Shown here: piece by piece, positions 53,939 through 64,000 of the stretch | Layout: each line of letters starts with the position of its first letter | Numbering within the stretch: position 1 is the stretch's first letter | Assembly (NCBI RefSeq): GCF_019059575.1 | Contig: NW_024883389.1 | Coordinates: forward strand, 1 to 64,000 | Direction of reading: 5' to 3' | From: Amphibalanus amphitrite | Lineage: Eukaryota; Arthropoda; Thecostraca; Balanomorpha; Balanidae | Length of the DNA: 64,000 bases | Position numbers and translations under genes: made by a program | The notes under the pieces: model-generated | Told to the model about the DNA's origin: nothing | Database searches by the model: none | The model's input: the letters and a program-made list of their open reading frames with translations, nothing else

Positions 53939-53989
53939 CAGTCACACAAAGAGACGGCCAACTGTCTGCGGACTGACAGAGATACGGTA

Positions 53990-54420
53990 ATACAACTTAT
54001 TATAACTTAATATCTTATATAATTTATAAATATACAAATGAATTAGTATTAATTTATGTGGTTCGCAAATGTACGGAATAAATTGGAATGGATTCCCACC
54101 GAAAGAAAGCCTAACAAATGAAGACTAGGAAATGCTTGAAACCAGTAATTGATTGTAATGCTTTCTGTACTCAACCATGCGGAATCAAAGTAAAAAGACA
54201 CTCGCACCATGGTTCGAAGGTCCCAGGGGAACGTTTTCTACCCCCTCCCCTTCGATCCGCCACTGGTCCAGAGCTAATGCTGGGTTTCTACCCCCTCCCC
54301 TTCGATCCAAGGTCCAGGGGCCAGACTAACGCTGAGGAAGGTAAAATCTGTGCGCGAATTAGGTCCTTCTGAATTCAGAAAGTCGCCACATGTAGTCGTT
54401 ATTCCAGCCGTCCTGTTATA
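53990..54420. other. Unassigned sequence left of the retroelement
   Basis: AT-rich. CTACCCCCTCCCCTTCGATC occurs twice (about 54239 and 54288). No exon with an ATG and a donor was recognised here. Confidence 0.4.
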
Positions 54421-54425
54421 CAGTC
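54421..54425. repeat. Left target-site duplication CAGTC
   Basis: Matches 59226-59230 exactly and abuts the left LTR. Confidence 0.9.
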
Positions 54426-54797
54426 TGTTGCCGCCTCATCACGTTATTCCGATACGGTATTGTACATATTTGTAAATAGTCTGTCATGTGGCGGCGCCGT
54501 TAGTTATATTCGCGTGCGATGCCCGCGAGATTTAATTTAAATTTCCAGGTCATCGAAAAAGGCTAAAATTGGTGGGTTTTCGATTGCTGTATTACGATGC
54601 GTAGTTTTGTGTATACTAATTGATTTAGCTCTGAGCCGTAAGATGCATAAAGCTTTAACGACATGACATGACATGACATAGAGATGAACTAAGATTTGAA
54701 TAAATCATTAGCTGAAGTTTCGCATTTCACCAAAGGCATCTCACCCAACGAATCGAAAATAATGTCCGTTACAGCGAACAGCGGCTCGGCGGCTACA
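54426..54797 (+). repeat. Left LTR
   Basis: 372 bp, TGTTGCCGCC to CGGCGGCTACA, with an internal ACATGACATGACATGACA motif. Read side by side, I find no difference from 58854-59225. Confidence 0.95.
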
Positions 54798-55356
54798 GTT
54801 AAAGCTGATGGATTAAAGTAAAGGCTTAAAGTTAAGGCTTTGTTCGAAGTCGAAGCTTGCATTTAGTTTAAAGGCTTTGCATTTAAAACCTTTGCACAGT
54901 TAAGTTTAAGCTGATGCATTCAAGCTAAAGCATTTAGTTAAAGCCAATGCATTCAAGTAAAAGCTTTAAGATAAAGCTTTGTGCGAAGTTAAAGCCAAAC
55001 GAGAAGGTAAAGCGTAGAAATATGCAAGAACAATGACATATTTGGATGTAAGCGAGATTAAGTTGGCAAGACTGCAATAGCATGCGAGATGAGGCCTAAG
55101 AATGATTGCAAGATGTGAAAAGCTCTTGTATTTCCAAGAAAACGACGGCTTTAGTGAAACGACGGACTTGCGTGACAGATTGACTGCACCAATTGAAAAC
55201 GTCTGAAGGCGAGTTCATACGCGCTTCACGGCTGACGTCTCGTCTCGTCCTGGCCTGACGTGAGAGACGATCGCATTCAACGCATCACAGCAGATCAATC
55301 GGTCCACTGTGCTGCATTTGATTCGGTTAATCGGACGCAACTCGCGAAGTCACAAA

Positions 55357-58170
55357 ATGGACAAGCTTGACAGACTTACCGTGAGTGAGTTGAAAGAGCG
55401 ACTGAGGAAGAGACACGCAAATATTAAGGGCACGAAGGCCGTTCTAGTTCGACGTTTGCAAGAGCTTATGAGATATGAAAAGGACGATGGTTCTAGCAGG
55501 AACCGAGAAGACGCCGATTACAACAACGGACAAGATAACGACTCCATAACTGAGGTGGCGTTGAATGACCAATCCGTGTGTGGCGAGTCAGTTGTCTCTT
55601 GTCACACTTCCGCCTCTGCCGCCTCAGTGCGCTCACTGCGAGCTATTGAAGCGACAAAAAGAGCTGCATTGCTGGCACGAGCCTCGTTTCTGCAGGAGAA
55701 ACGTAAAATCGAATTGGAGGAGCTGAATCTTCGGCTTCGTAAAGAGGAACTAATGATAAGAACCGAGCTTGCAGAATCGGAGGCAAGAGAGAAGATCCTG
55801 GCGGAAGCTGATCAGCCAGAGGGTATGGCGGCCACGGCACGACCAGTCACATCCTTCTCCGACCGACAAAACCAGCCGTCCTCTCAGTCTCTGACTTCCG
55901 GGAATGCTGAGCCAGAAACAGGGCTCAGGAACCCTACTCAAGAGCGTCGCTGTTCTGATGGACCGTCTGGGAGATCGCAGGAGCCCACCACGCACGAGGC
56001 TAGGAGCATAGACGACTCGGAGGCAGCAGGAGCAGCGACAGAGCAGAGGGGTCATACAGAGCCTCAGCAGTCACAGCAGGCAGACTACTCAAGGGTGCTG
56101 CTCACTCAGCTTCAGAAGGGCCAGTTGCCTAAGCTGGAGATACCGGTCTTCGACGGCGATGTAACGAAGTATCGCAGTTTTGTTAGAGCTTTCGACTCCA
56201 GAGTCGCCAGTAAAACTGATGATCCCGACGAGAGGCTTTATTATCTTCAGACCTATTTGCGCGGGAAGCCTCTTGATATCGTACGTGGATGCGCGCATAT
56301 GTCAGATGGGTCGGGTTATCTGGAGGCCAGGCGCCTGCTCAACAGGCGATATGGAGACCCCGATTCGGTGTCATCAGCATTTGTCGACATTCTGACTGAT
56401 TGGAATTCTATCAAGCCGGGTGATGTGGACAGCCTGGACAAGTTCTCCATCGCGCTCACGTCGTGTCTCAACGTGATGAAAGATATACCTCCAGGGTCGA
56501 GAGAGACCGACCATCCAAGAACGATGCGCAAGATAGTGGAAAAGCTTCCCTATCACTGCCAGGACAGGTGGCGCAATAGAGTGATACAAATAAAGGAAGA
56601 AGCAAACAGGAAGGTGACATTTGAAGACATCGTAGTTTTCGTTGACAGAGAAGTGAGAAAAATCACAGATCCCACCTTCGGGAAGCTGACCAAGCCAGAT
56701 GGAAGCGGTAAGAAGCCTCACATCGTGTCTGCAACAGGTGTCAATAAGGACGCATCTCCTCGGGTGATGACGTGCCTGTACTGTGCCGAGCAGCATTCAA
56801 CGGATTCCTGTGAGAGGCTGAATCATGAGCCCTATGAAAAGAGAAGAACGTTCATCGTTGAACAAAGACTTTGTTTCGGGTGCCTTCGGCAGCGGCATCA
56901 GATCAGTGTGTGCACAAAAAGGCTGTCCTGCAAGATCTGCAAGGGTCGCCATCCGACTCCGCTGCACAACGACAAGCAGGCATCTCCTTCCGAATTTTCT
57001 GCTACAAGCAAGCAAAGCAGTGGTAGCAGTGCAGGGCCGGCAGCCGTCGTAAGAAACGGACGATTGGAAATAGACGGCGCAGAAGTGGCGGCTGGTGCTC
57101 GCGGAGACTCGTCCACAATGATGGCAGTGATTCCCGTGTTAGTTCGATCACCTGACGGCTCACGATCGGTCGTCACTCATGCGTTCCTGGACCTCGGGTC
57201 AAGTGCAACATTCTGCACGGATCTTCTGCTTAAAAGGCTGAACGTCAAGGGAAAAGCGACAAGGCTGACGATGATGACTGCTGCTTCTGAAAATCAGTCC
57301 GTACAATGTCAAGTAGTCGAGGGCTTATCTATTACAGGCCTTCATTCTTCAACTGCTGTTCAGCTGCCACCCACCTACACACTTGAAAGGATACCAGTTA
57401 AACACGAGGACATCGCAACCCCAGCCGACATCGGTAAATGGATGCATCTCGAGGGAATTCCTCTGACACAAGTAGACGCTGAGATCGGCCTCATGATTGG
57501 CGGAAACTGTCCCGAGGCTTTGTGTCCACTTGAGGTCAGGAGAGGCGGTGAAGGCCAGCCATTTGCGTTCCGTTCAGAGCTGGGCTGGGCTGTGTATGGA
57601 CCCCGAGAACTCCGATCCACCAGAGATCATGGAGCGGCAAGAGTAAACAGAGTCAGTGTACTCAGAGGTGATTCTGATATTCATGAGAAGTTCGTCTCGC
57701 TATATAATAAGGAATTCGAAGACAACGGCAGCTCCACCGACGTGGGACTGTCAGTGGAGGACAGAGTGTGGTTGAAAACGGTCGAAGCGGGAACACGCTA
57801 TATCGATGGACATTACGAGATTCCCTTGTCTCTGAAAGAAGACGCGCCATTTCCAGACAATAAGCAACAGGAATTGCTTAGAGCTGAGCACCTGAAAAGG
57901 AAAATGAACAAAAATGACAAGTACATGGAAGATTACAAGAAATTTGTTAATGACTTGATCGAGAAGAACTATGCCGAGAGAGTCAAAGACAGTCACCTCA
58001 AAACCGCTGGGCAAACCTGGTACATTCCACATCATGGAGTGTACCACCCCGTCAAGCCGGACAAGATTCGTGTAGTGTACGACTGTTCCGCAAAGTTTCG
58101 AAACGCCTCACTGAACGATCGTGTCTTATGCAGGGCCCAAACCTCACCAGTTCTCTCCTCGGCGTTCTGA
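55357..58170 (+). CDS. BEL/Pao gag-protease and start of reverse transcriptase
   Basis: The ATG at 55357 is preferred over a GTG at 55309, because the protein then starts MDKLDRLTV, directly at a SAP-like DNA-binding motif (LTVSELKERL onward, residues 7-40). An acidic, helical region follows. Around residue 250 comes the BEL/Pao gag domain (PVFDGDVTKYRSFVRAF). CCHC-type cysteines lie at about 473-485 (CLYCAEQHSTDSC) and 506-535. A retropepsin-like motif FLDLGSSATFC lies at about 610, with DLG where DSG or DTG is usual. Around 888 the frame enters reverse transcriptase (WYIPHHGVYHP, IRVVYDCSA). It leaves frame at about 58129 and stops at 58170. Gag and protease look intact. Confidence 0.9.
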   Translation: MDKLDRLTVSELKERLRKRHANIKGTKAVLVRRLQELMRYEKDDGSSRNREDADYNNGQDNDSITEVALNDQSVCGESVVSCHTSASAASVRSLRAIEATKRAALLARASFLQEKRKIELEELNLRLRKEELMIRTELAESEAREKILAEADQPEGMAATARPVTSFSDRQNQPSSQSLTSGNAEPETGLRNPTQERRCSDGPSGRSQEPTTHEARSIDDSEAAGAATEQRGHTEPQQSQQADYSRVLLTQLQKGQLPKLEIPVFDGDVTKYRSFVRAFDSRVASKTDDPDERLYYLQTYLRGKPLDIVRGCAHMSDGSGYLEARRLLNRRYGDPDSVSSAFVDILTDWNSIKPGDVDSLDKFSIALTSCLNVMKDIPPGSRETDHPRTMRKIVEKLPYHCQDRWRNRVIQIKEEANRKVTFEDIVVFVDREVRKITDPTFGKLTKPDGSGKKPHIVSATGVNKDASPRVMTCLYCAEQHSTDSCERLNHEPYEKRRTFIVEQRLCFGCLRQRHQISVCTKRLSCKICKGRHPTPLHNDKQASPSEFSATSKQSSGSSAGPAAVVRNGRLEIDGAEVAAGARGDSSTMMAVIPVLVRSPDGSRSVVTHAFLDLGSSATFCTDLLLKRLNVKGKATRLTMMTAASENQSVQCQVVEGLSITGLHSSTAVQLPPTYTLERIPVKHEDIATPADIGKWMHLEGIPLTQVDAEIGLMIGGNCPEALCPLEVRRGGEGQPFAFRSELGWAVYGPRELRSTRDHGAARVNRVSVLRGDSDIHEKFVSLYNKEFEDNGSSTDVGLSVEDRVWLKTVEAGTRYIDGHYEIPLSLKEDAPFPDNKQQELLRAEHLKRKMNKNDKYMEDYKKFVNDLIEKNYAERVKDSHLKTAGQTWYIPHHGVYHPVKPDKIRVVYDCSAKFRNASLNDRVLCRAQTSPVLSSAF

Positions 58171-58497
58171 TGAGATTCAGAGAACGGCCATTCGCAGTCA
58201 TGGCCGACATCGAAAAAATGTTTTACCAAGTGCGCGTTCCATCAAGGCAAAGAAGTCTACTACGCTTCCTGTGGTGGCCTGACGGTGACGTAAGAAAGGA
58301 TCTGCAGGAATATCAGGGTTAATGACGTAGTGCTTGTCATGGATACGAGCACACCACGCTCCAGGTGGCCTCTGGGCCGAATCAAAGAGACTTTCCCGGA
58401 CCGGAAAGGCTTCGTCCGATCTGCAATGGTACAGACCGAGACGTCAGTTCTGAAGAGGCCGATATCGAAGCTCGTTCTCATCTTGGAGGCAGAATAG
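58131..58497 (+). pseudogene. BEL/Pao pol remnant: RT fragment joined to integrase tail
   Basis: From 58131, in another frame, reverse transcriptase continues (GPNLTSSLLGVLMRF, VMADIEKMFYQVRVP, LRFLWWPDGD) to about 58316. There the text jumps to the integrase C-terminus in the gag frame (NDVVLVMD, WPLGRIKETFPDRKG, ending LVLILEAE with TAG at 58495-58497). The YxDD active site, RNase H and the integrase catalytic core are absent. The frameshift at about 58129 and the junction at about 58316 make it non-functional. Confidence 0.85.
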
Positions 58498-58853
58498 TGA
58501 GAACACAAAGATATAGCATCTCTGTAAGGTGCTACTCGTCAGAGCACCATGCCGCACCGATCGCGATGGTGACCAGAAATAGTTGAGACAATTGATGGAT
58601 CGGTGATGAGCCTTGTGTTGGTGCTTGTCATGCTGACGTTCTAACAGTTGAATAGTGCTTGTTTAGCGCGGTAGTATTTAGGACCTGTTATTGAACCAAA
58701 TAGGGCTCAAATGTGGCAGGCGCTCATTTGCATGGCGCGTTAGAAAGTTGATGCCACAAAGGTGACGTAAGTGTATGCTGTACAGTGGTCAGCTTTAATG
58801 GCATGTGCAGTTGTGTAGTGAGTGTTGAGCCCTGATCGGGTCAAGGTGGGGAG

Positions 58854-59225
58854 TGTTGCCGCCTCATCACGTTATTCCGATACGGTATTGTACATATTTG
58901 TAAATAGTCTGTCATGTGGCGGCGCCGTTAGTTATATTCGCGTGCGATGCCCGCGAGATTTAATTTAAATTTCCAGGTCATCGAAAAAGGCTAAAATTGG
59001 TGGGTTTTCGATTGCTGTATTACGATGCGTAGTTTTGTGTATACTAATTGATTTAGCTCTGAGCCGTAAGATGCATAAAGCTTTAACGACATGACATGAC
59101 ATGACATAGAGATGAACTAAGATTTGAATAAATCATTAGCTGAAGTTTCGCATTTCACCAAAGGCATCTCACCCAACGAATCGAAAATAATGTCCGTTAC
59201 AGCGAACAGCGGCTCGGCGGCTACA
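58854..59225 (+). repeat. Right LTR
   Basis: 372 bp, reads as identical to the left LTR by inspection. Confidence 0.95.
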
Positions 59226-59230
59226 CAGTC
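59226..59230. repeat. Right target-site duplication CAGTC
   Basis: Matches 54421-54425. Confidence 0.9.
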
Positions 59231-60088
59231 ATTTGGAGGTGCATGCAACACATTCGCCCGCACATGCCATTTTCCCAATCTAGAACGCACATAGGAGGGG
59301 GGGGCATGCCACTCCCCCCCGCACTATTTCGTTCCTGCTGGAGATAGAGCTTCGCAGCAAAGACCAACAGATTCTTTGGGAAGAGACAAATCCAGTGGTA
59401 CCCAATTTTGCCTCATTAGGTCAATAATTGACCTTCCAGGTCAGGTTCAAGCTAAAAATGTTGCTTGTTGTGGCCACCGTTGGAATATCACGTGCTGTGC
59501 CCAGCCCATCATATACCGATGGCGTTGCCCTTTGTGGTGCCAGGCCAGCTAGAACAGCTCTTTGTCACACTATCCGACTAGGTTTTTACCGGCTGTGGTC
59601 ATTTCAGGTCAAGCTAGGTCAAGGTCAATGATATGTGTTTGTATGTGTGTGTGTGTGTGTCTGCGTGTATACTGATGTGTGCACCGATTGGTTTGTGTGT
59701 CCCTTTTACATGAGATCATGATCTGAGAAGCTTTTACCAAAAATGCAGTAAAAAAACTTCACTAAAAGCAAATTCAGCAAGCCTAAAATGTAATGTTTTT
59801 AGATGACCTAGGCGCCTAGGCTGACTTTGACCCTGACCCTGACATCTGCACATCGTCGAATAGCATGTTCCGTGATAGGTGGGAGGTAGGACTAGCAAGA
59901 ACATACCGAACTCAAGGTGTTAAAAGCTCACAACTGTCACAAGACCCATATGTGACGCAAGATACGCATGACATGACTTGAAAAACAAGGTCATATCTCC
60001 GAAACAAAAAACCACAGAAACTTGAAATTTTCAGTGGACGCTGAGAAAGGATAGAGGAGCAGCTATACGAAACATCAGGCTCCTAGCT
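59231..60088. other. Unassigned sequence, probable decayed repeat
   Basis: Includes a G-run/C-run palindrome near 59296-59320 (GGGGGGGCATGCCACTCCCCCCC), AGGTCA words near 59440 and 59605, and a (GT)n microsatellite at about 59640-59662. It looks like an old AGGTCA-type element without preserved ends. No gene. Confidence 0.45.
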
Positions 60089-60092
60089 TTAA

Positions 60093-60948
60093 CCCTCGCC
60101 GGTACAGGGGGGGGGGCGAATATCTCGCGTAAAAAGCGGCCGATCGCAACGAAACTTTCAGCACCCTGGCATTGATCAATTTTACACCTACCCTGAAAAT
60201 TTCATCACCCTGACCCAAATGACCTTTGACCTGTGACCTCTCTTCCGAGACCATGTTTGGCCGGAATCGCGATTCGGCGTATGTCGGCTCGTATTAGCCG
60301 CGCGTTTGCAAGCTTTTTGTGGTTTCAAACGTTCAAACATGTGATTTGATGTTGCTCCCTAAGCATTAGGGTGGGTGTCAAGGTCACCTGAAGGTCAGGT
60401 CAGGTCATTGACCTTTGGTGACCTCGGTTCACAATTTCGAGTTTTACATTTTTCTAGGCTAGTTTTTGGAGCTGAATTCGAATTTAGCAACCATTTGAAC
60501 ATTTACCAAGTAGTTTTGGTGCCTTCGTAACATGTTACGAAGCTGTCAGAGGCGGATGACAGGTACTACGAATACCCGTCACGACTCCTACCGGTTGACC
60601 TGACCTGAACTGGCCCGACCTGGTCTAAGCGCTTAACGACATCATCGGTGATCAAAACTAACACGATATTCGTGATCAGCACCCCGGAAAACCCCTTAGC
60701 ACTAGCAGCCGCACTTTACGACTTTCTAACAGGTCCCGATATTCCCGATTTTTGGGTCATTGACCTGACCTGGAAGGCCAACCGATGACCTAGGACCTTA
60801 AAATTGGGTATCATTGGCTTCCTCTCGTGATGGGCAACACGCTCATTTTTCCGCGAAGCTCTAGCTCCATCAGGGGCCAAACGCGAGGGGGGGTCGTACC
60901 CCCCAATTGTGCCGTCGAAGGACTCAAAATGGCCTGTGCCGGCGAGGG
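60093..60948 (+). mobile_element. AGGTCA/TTAA element, short copy
   Basis: An 856-bp element between TTAA at 60089-60092 and 60949-60952, with CCCTCGCCGG and CCGGCGAGGG ends. The left hairpin is reduced. It has GGTCAGGTCAGGTCATTGAC near 60393 and TGACCTGACCTG near 60597. No coding capacity. Confidence 0.8.
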
Positions 60949-60952
60949 TTAA

Positions 60953-61495
60953 AAATGTTCAGTGCAGAACGCAAAACTACCGAGGGGGGGGGGGGTAGGA
61001 ACCACCCTCCATGTGCGGACGAGCGCTAACCCTAGTGAAGGAATTACCAGCAAATGCACTCCCCTTGCATACTGCATGAGAGTGAATGGCGGCTGGCGGC
61101 CGTCTCCGTTTGTGCGTCTTTGAACTGCCAGCTTTACAGAGCACCCTGCAGGTAACCATGGCAACACATCGCCGTGGCGATGCTCCATCACATGGCAACG
61201 GCCGCCGCCGCCACCGACTGCCGGCGTGGTACTTCAACAGCGGGCGCGCTCTGTTGTAAGCCGAGGTCGTACGTCGCGGGCCAGCGCGGCGGCGACCTGG
61301 ACTGACCCGGGCTGACCCGGCGCACCCCCGGGCTGTTTGGAGCGCCGCACCGCCTCAGGGTCAGGGCGGCGGTGTCGTCACACCCTCGCTGGGTCGGTGG
61401 GTCGGGGGGAGGGGGGGGGGGGTGGCCGCCGCTGACAGAGAACCGCGGCTCGCTGCTGATATTCAGAGACAATGGCTGACAGTTCCCGTCCGTGT
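60953..61495. other. Unassigned sequence
   Basis: GC-rich with two G runs (about 60983 and 61407). No gene supported; the minus frame 61751-61188 is repeat-driven. Confidence 0.4.
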
Positions 61496-61499
61496 CACC

Positions 61500-61670
61500 A
61501 CCAGTCAGCTGGTGGCCGTACAGTCCCTCCTCCGGTCCGTACAGTCCCTCCTCCGGTCCGTACAGTCCCTCCTCCGGTCCGTACAGTCCGTCCTCCGGTC
61601 CGTACCGTACAGTCCCTCCTCCGGTCCGGTCCGTACAGTCCCTCCTCCGGTCCGTACGGGGACCCGCAGT
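61500..61670. repeat. 21-bp minisatellite
   Basis: About eight units of TCCGGTCCGTACAGTCCCTCC with two partial units. Confidence 0.95.
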
Positions 61671-62439
61671 TGCTACTGTACAGCGACCCTGAGTAAATTG
61701 TCCCAACACCCTCACAGGGAACAACGATATAAGCTGTCGGAGGGCACGCACAGAAAACCTCAGCTGCTCTTGTACAGGGACCGGCAGTCGATATCGATGT
61801 TATCGGTTGTTACTGGACAGGACAGACAGCTAGAGTTGGGGTTCGTGTACAGAAGCAACTGCGGGTCCCCGTACCGTCGCCTGTGGGACCGAACCCACCG
61901 TCTCGGAGGAAGGGCGCCTATACTGGGGTCACACCCAGATGACCCGATACGTTACCCCGCATAGTGTGTAGGTTCGCGGTCAGGGATGGCACAACGAGCG
62001 GTCTCCTGAACACATTCTGGCAGTTTATGCTCTATTTGTTCCGGCTGGACTTTCTATCACTTCTGGGTGTTGCAGGTGATCAGGTCTCTACATCAGATGA
62101 TAGAGTTGGGTGGCCTGTCGAATGCAGCCCGGACGGAATAGCCATCGCCCAGTCCAAATGGTGAGCTGAAAGTCGCCGACAATCGCCGATGGCCTACCTA
62201 CATATGTATTAACTGCGCATTTTCCGCGACTCATGTCGATGGGAACGGTATAGGTGGACAATGGTATCGACGAAATCGGCGGCGGCGCCCGGGGCCGCGC
62301 CGCTCATACAAATGACCGGAAACCTCTGCAAATTGGCGATCATAGCGAATGGAACCGCCGGGATCCGGCGGTCGCCAGTCTGATCCATTGTTGGCCTGGG
62401 AGCGCCCTCGAATTCGCCAGGTTTCCATGGGAACGGCCG
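61671..62439. other. Unassigned sequence
   Basis: No gene or recognised repeat. Confidence 0.4.
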
Positions 62440-62575
62440 CCGACGCCGGCGGTCGCAGGTCCGTGTCAGGCGGTCTCAGGTCCGTGTCAGGCGGTCGTAG
62501 GTCCGTGTCAGGCGGTCGCAGGTCCGTGTCAGCCGGTCGCAGGTCCGTGTCAGGCGGTCGGCGCTCCACTGACAC
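62440..62575. repeat. 21-bp minisatellite
   Basis: About six units of GCGGTCGCAGGTCCGTGTCAG. A short GGACTCCGG repeat follows at 62625-62695. Confidence 0.95.
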
Positions 62576-63298
62576 ATTGAGACGGGCTCGGAGAGTGGTG
62601 TAGGGCGCCACTGCGACAGCTCAGGACTCCTGGACTGCGCAGTCCAGGACTCCGGACTCCGGGACTGCACAGTCAGGACTCCGGAGTCCGGGAGCGCGGC
62701 ACGGAGACACTGGACCTCGCCGAGGATGGGCGAGGCGCTGCTCTGTTCCGACACAATGGGCCGGGACACAGTGTCCTTTGACCGACACAGTGTGTGCAGG
62801 GCTTTAGCGGGGGCCCCGTGTCGCAAAGGACCGTTTATATGACTCAACAGGCCGCCTTCTGGCACCCAGATGGCCTAATCCGTTACACTACTGTAATCTA
62901 ATGTGTCCCGAAACTGATCACCTCAAACTGCACCAAGTGTCCCAAAGGGTGGTACCTAGTAACGGGACAATTTATCTGGCGAAAATGCACCAAACCTGAC
63001 CAATTCTAACCAAATCCCTTTTACAACAAACATACTCGTGTTAATTTATTTCCATGTTTTAACCGAAAATAACATATCACAGTTGAGTAAATCAGGTAGG
63101 TATACAATTACATGTAAGTAACTAGTGCAGCCTGAGAAAAAAAATTCAAAAAATCAATTGTGTACCTCATGAATCGCACCTAATGTCACCGAATGTGTGC
63201 AGATAACTGTCGTGAAAACGGCTATTGTCTACCTAAAAGTGACTGATTTGTGAAACTAAGGCATGAACACTGGGCGACAGTTAAAATCTCAGCTCTCA
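62576..63298. other. Unassigned sequence
   Basis: GC-rich then AT-rich; no gene seen. Confidence 0.4.
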
Positions 63299-63302
63299 TT
63301 AA

Positions 63303-64000
63303 CCCGGCAGGCGGTGGGACTCCCGGCCACCTTCCGCGCGGTGGGGGGAGGGGGGGCATTTTTTGCCCCCCCCGTATCTCCGAAGCTACTTCACGGATCA
63401 GAAACATTCAAACGGTGTTCGATGGGGAGAGCGCTATAACATCGAGCACCATCGAGCAAAACGCATTTTGTCGAAAATCAGCGATAGGGCGTCGGTTGTC
63501 TAGCACATATGTTGCTATTAGAGGTTACTGGTCATACCAGGTCAGGTCACAGGTCAGGTCATCAAGGGTCACCACATAAACCCAACTTAACTAAGGTTGT
63601 GCGATGCATGTTTTATGGCCAATTTTTCATTCCCAACTCAATGGTGTTGGTTATAAGACCATCAGGTACGGTTTAGGTCACTTTCTGGTGGAGGTCAGGT
63701 CAAGGTCAGGTAAAAAAAGGTCAAATTTCAAAGTTGCTAGATTTGCATGTAATGGGTATTGATTCGATGCAACTTGTCACAGGGAGTCTAATGGTGGTCT
63801 ATGTTTTGCGCTACGAAGTCTTGAATTGCTAAAAATTGAGTTTGAAAATTTGACATCATCAATTTTGAACAGTTTTTTCGCTATAACTTGGCCAAAAAGA
63901 TGTATCGATCTCAAAATTGGTATGTAGATAGAAGGTGGTAGGAACTATCACATATATTCCGGTTTTTTCGAATTTCATTTTTTTTTTGGCTATTATATTC
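63303..64000 (+). mobile_element. AGGTCA/TTAA element, subfamily B, runs off the window
   Basis: Follows TTAA (63299-63302) with CCCGGCAGGCGG and a hairpin GGGGCATTTTTTGCCCC at about 63354-63370. AGGTCAGGTCACAGGTCAGG lies near 63539 and AGGTCAGGTCAAGGTCAGGT near 63692. It continues past 64000. Its interior matches the reverse of 41457-42602. Confidence 0.85.

Larger units (their letters stand above)
54426..59225 (+). mobile_element. BEL/Pao LTR retrotransposon, internally deleted
   Basis: A 4800-bp element with 372-bp LTRs, a 5-bp CAGTC duplication, an intact gag-protease frame and a remnant of pol. BEL/Pao family membership comes from the gag domain order, the zinc knuckles and the start of the reverse transcriptase. 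Most of the reverse transcriptase, all of RNase H and most of the integrase are gone, so it cannot transpose alone. The two LTRs read as identical, so insertion was recent. A purine run AAGGTGGGGAG precedes the right LTR (58843-58853). The leader 54798-55020 is rich in AAAGCTTTA/TTAAAGC words. No primer-binding site was recognised with confidence. Confidence 0.95.

Noticed and set aside
57375-57620. Minus-strand frames inside the BEL/Pao gag
   Set aside because: Shadows of the well-supported plus-strand gag-protease frame.

Overview
This is eukaryotic nuclear DNA, and most of it is repeats. Introns with GT-AG borders, a BEL/Pao LTR retrotransposon, tRNA-derived SINEs, hAT-type sequences and a resilin-like secreted protein gene suggest an arthropod. 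A crustacean would fit, but I cannot fix the species from the sequence. There are no operons, rRNA genes or CRISPR arrays. I support two host-type multi-exon genes, both on the minus strand, and one partly degraded retroelement; nearly everything else is mobile or tandem repeat. Gene 1 is a secreted structural protein gene read from right to left. A signal-peptide exon (52231-52166) is followed by Gly/His/Lys-rich exons (36435-36186 and 33746-33621), a resilin-like exon of ten-residue RPSSGYGAPS repeats (32315-32079) and a GHGGGSGHSS repeat exon (30331 to a stop at 29757). All acceptors and donors are canonical and every phase agrees. The first exon, carrying the ATG, was not found. A large Ser/Pro/Thr-rich open exon at 20210-18622 may be a further 3' exon. 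Gene 2 (28849-22255) has six exons with matching phases and encodes a predicted 963-residue zinc-finger protein with a hAT transposase-like core. It lies between the last two candidate exons of gene 1, on the same strand. Layout: 1-12,800 is dominated by ~1-kb elements bounded by TTAA and CCCGCGCC-type inverted ends, packed with AGGTCA hexamers and nested in one another. 12,900-18,600 holds a hAT MITE with a perfect 8-bp target duplication, a second repeat family and a CRE-containing tandem array. 18,600-36,450 holds genes 1 and 2. 36,500-54,000 is the long intron between the signal-peptide exon and the next exon recognised, and is filled with minisatellites, foldback elements and a SINE. 52,232-53,745 is an array that has multiplied the 3' splice site and the first ~26 nt of the signal-peptide exon. 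54,426-59,225 is a BEL/Pao element with two LTRs that I read as identical, an intact gag-protease frame and a pol collapsed by a frameshift and a large deletion. 59,231-64,000 holds more TTAA elements and minisatellites. The most unusual signals are the TTAA-bounded family, whose terminal G-run/C-run hairpins match within a copy but differ between copies; the dense nuclear-receptor-type half sites inside it; two TTAA insertions side by side in the centre of a 28-bp palindrome; and the array of about 16 duplicated splice acceptors in front of the signal-peptide exon.
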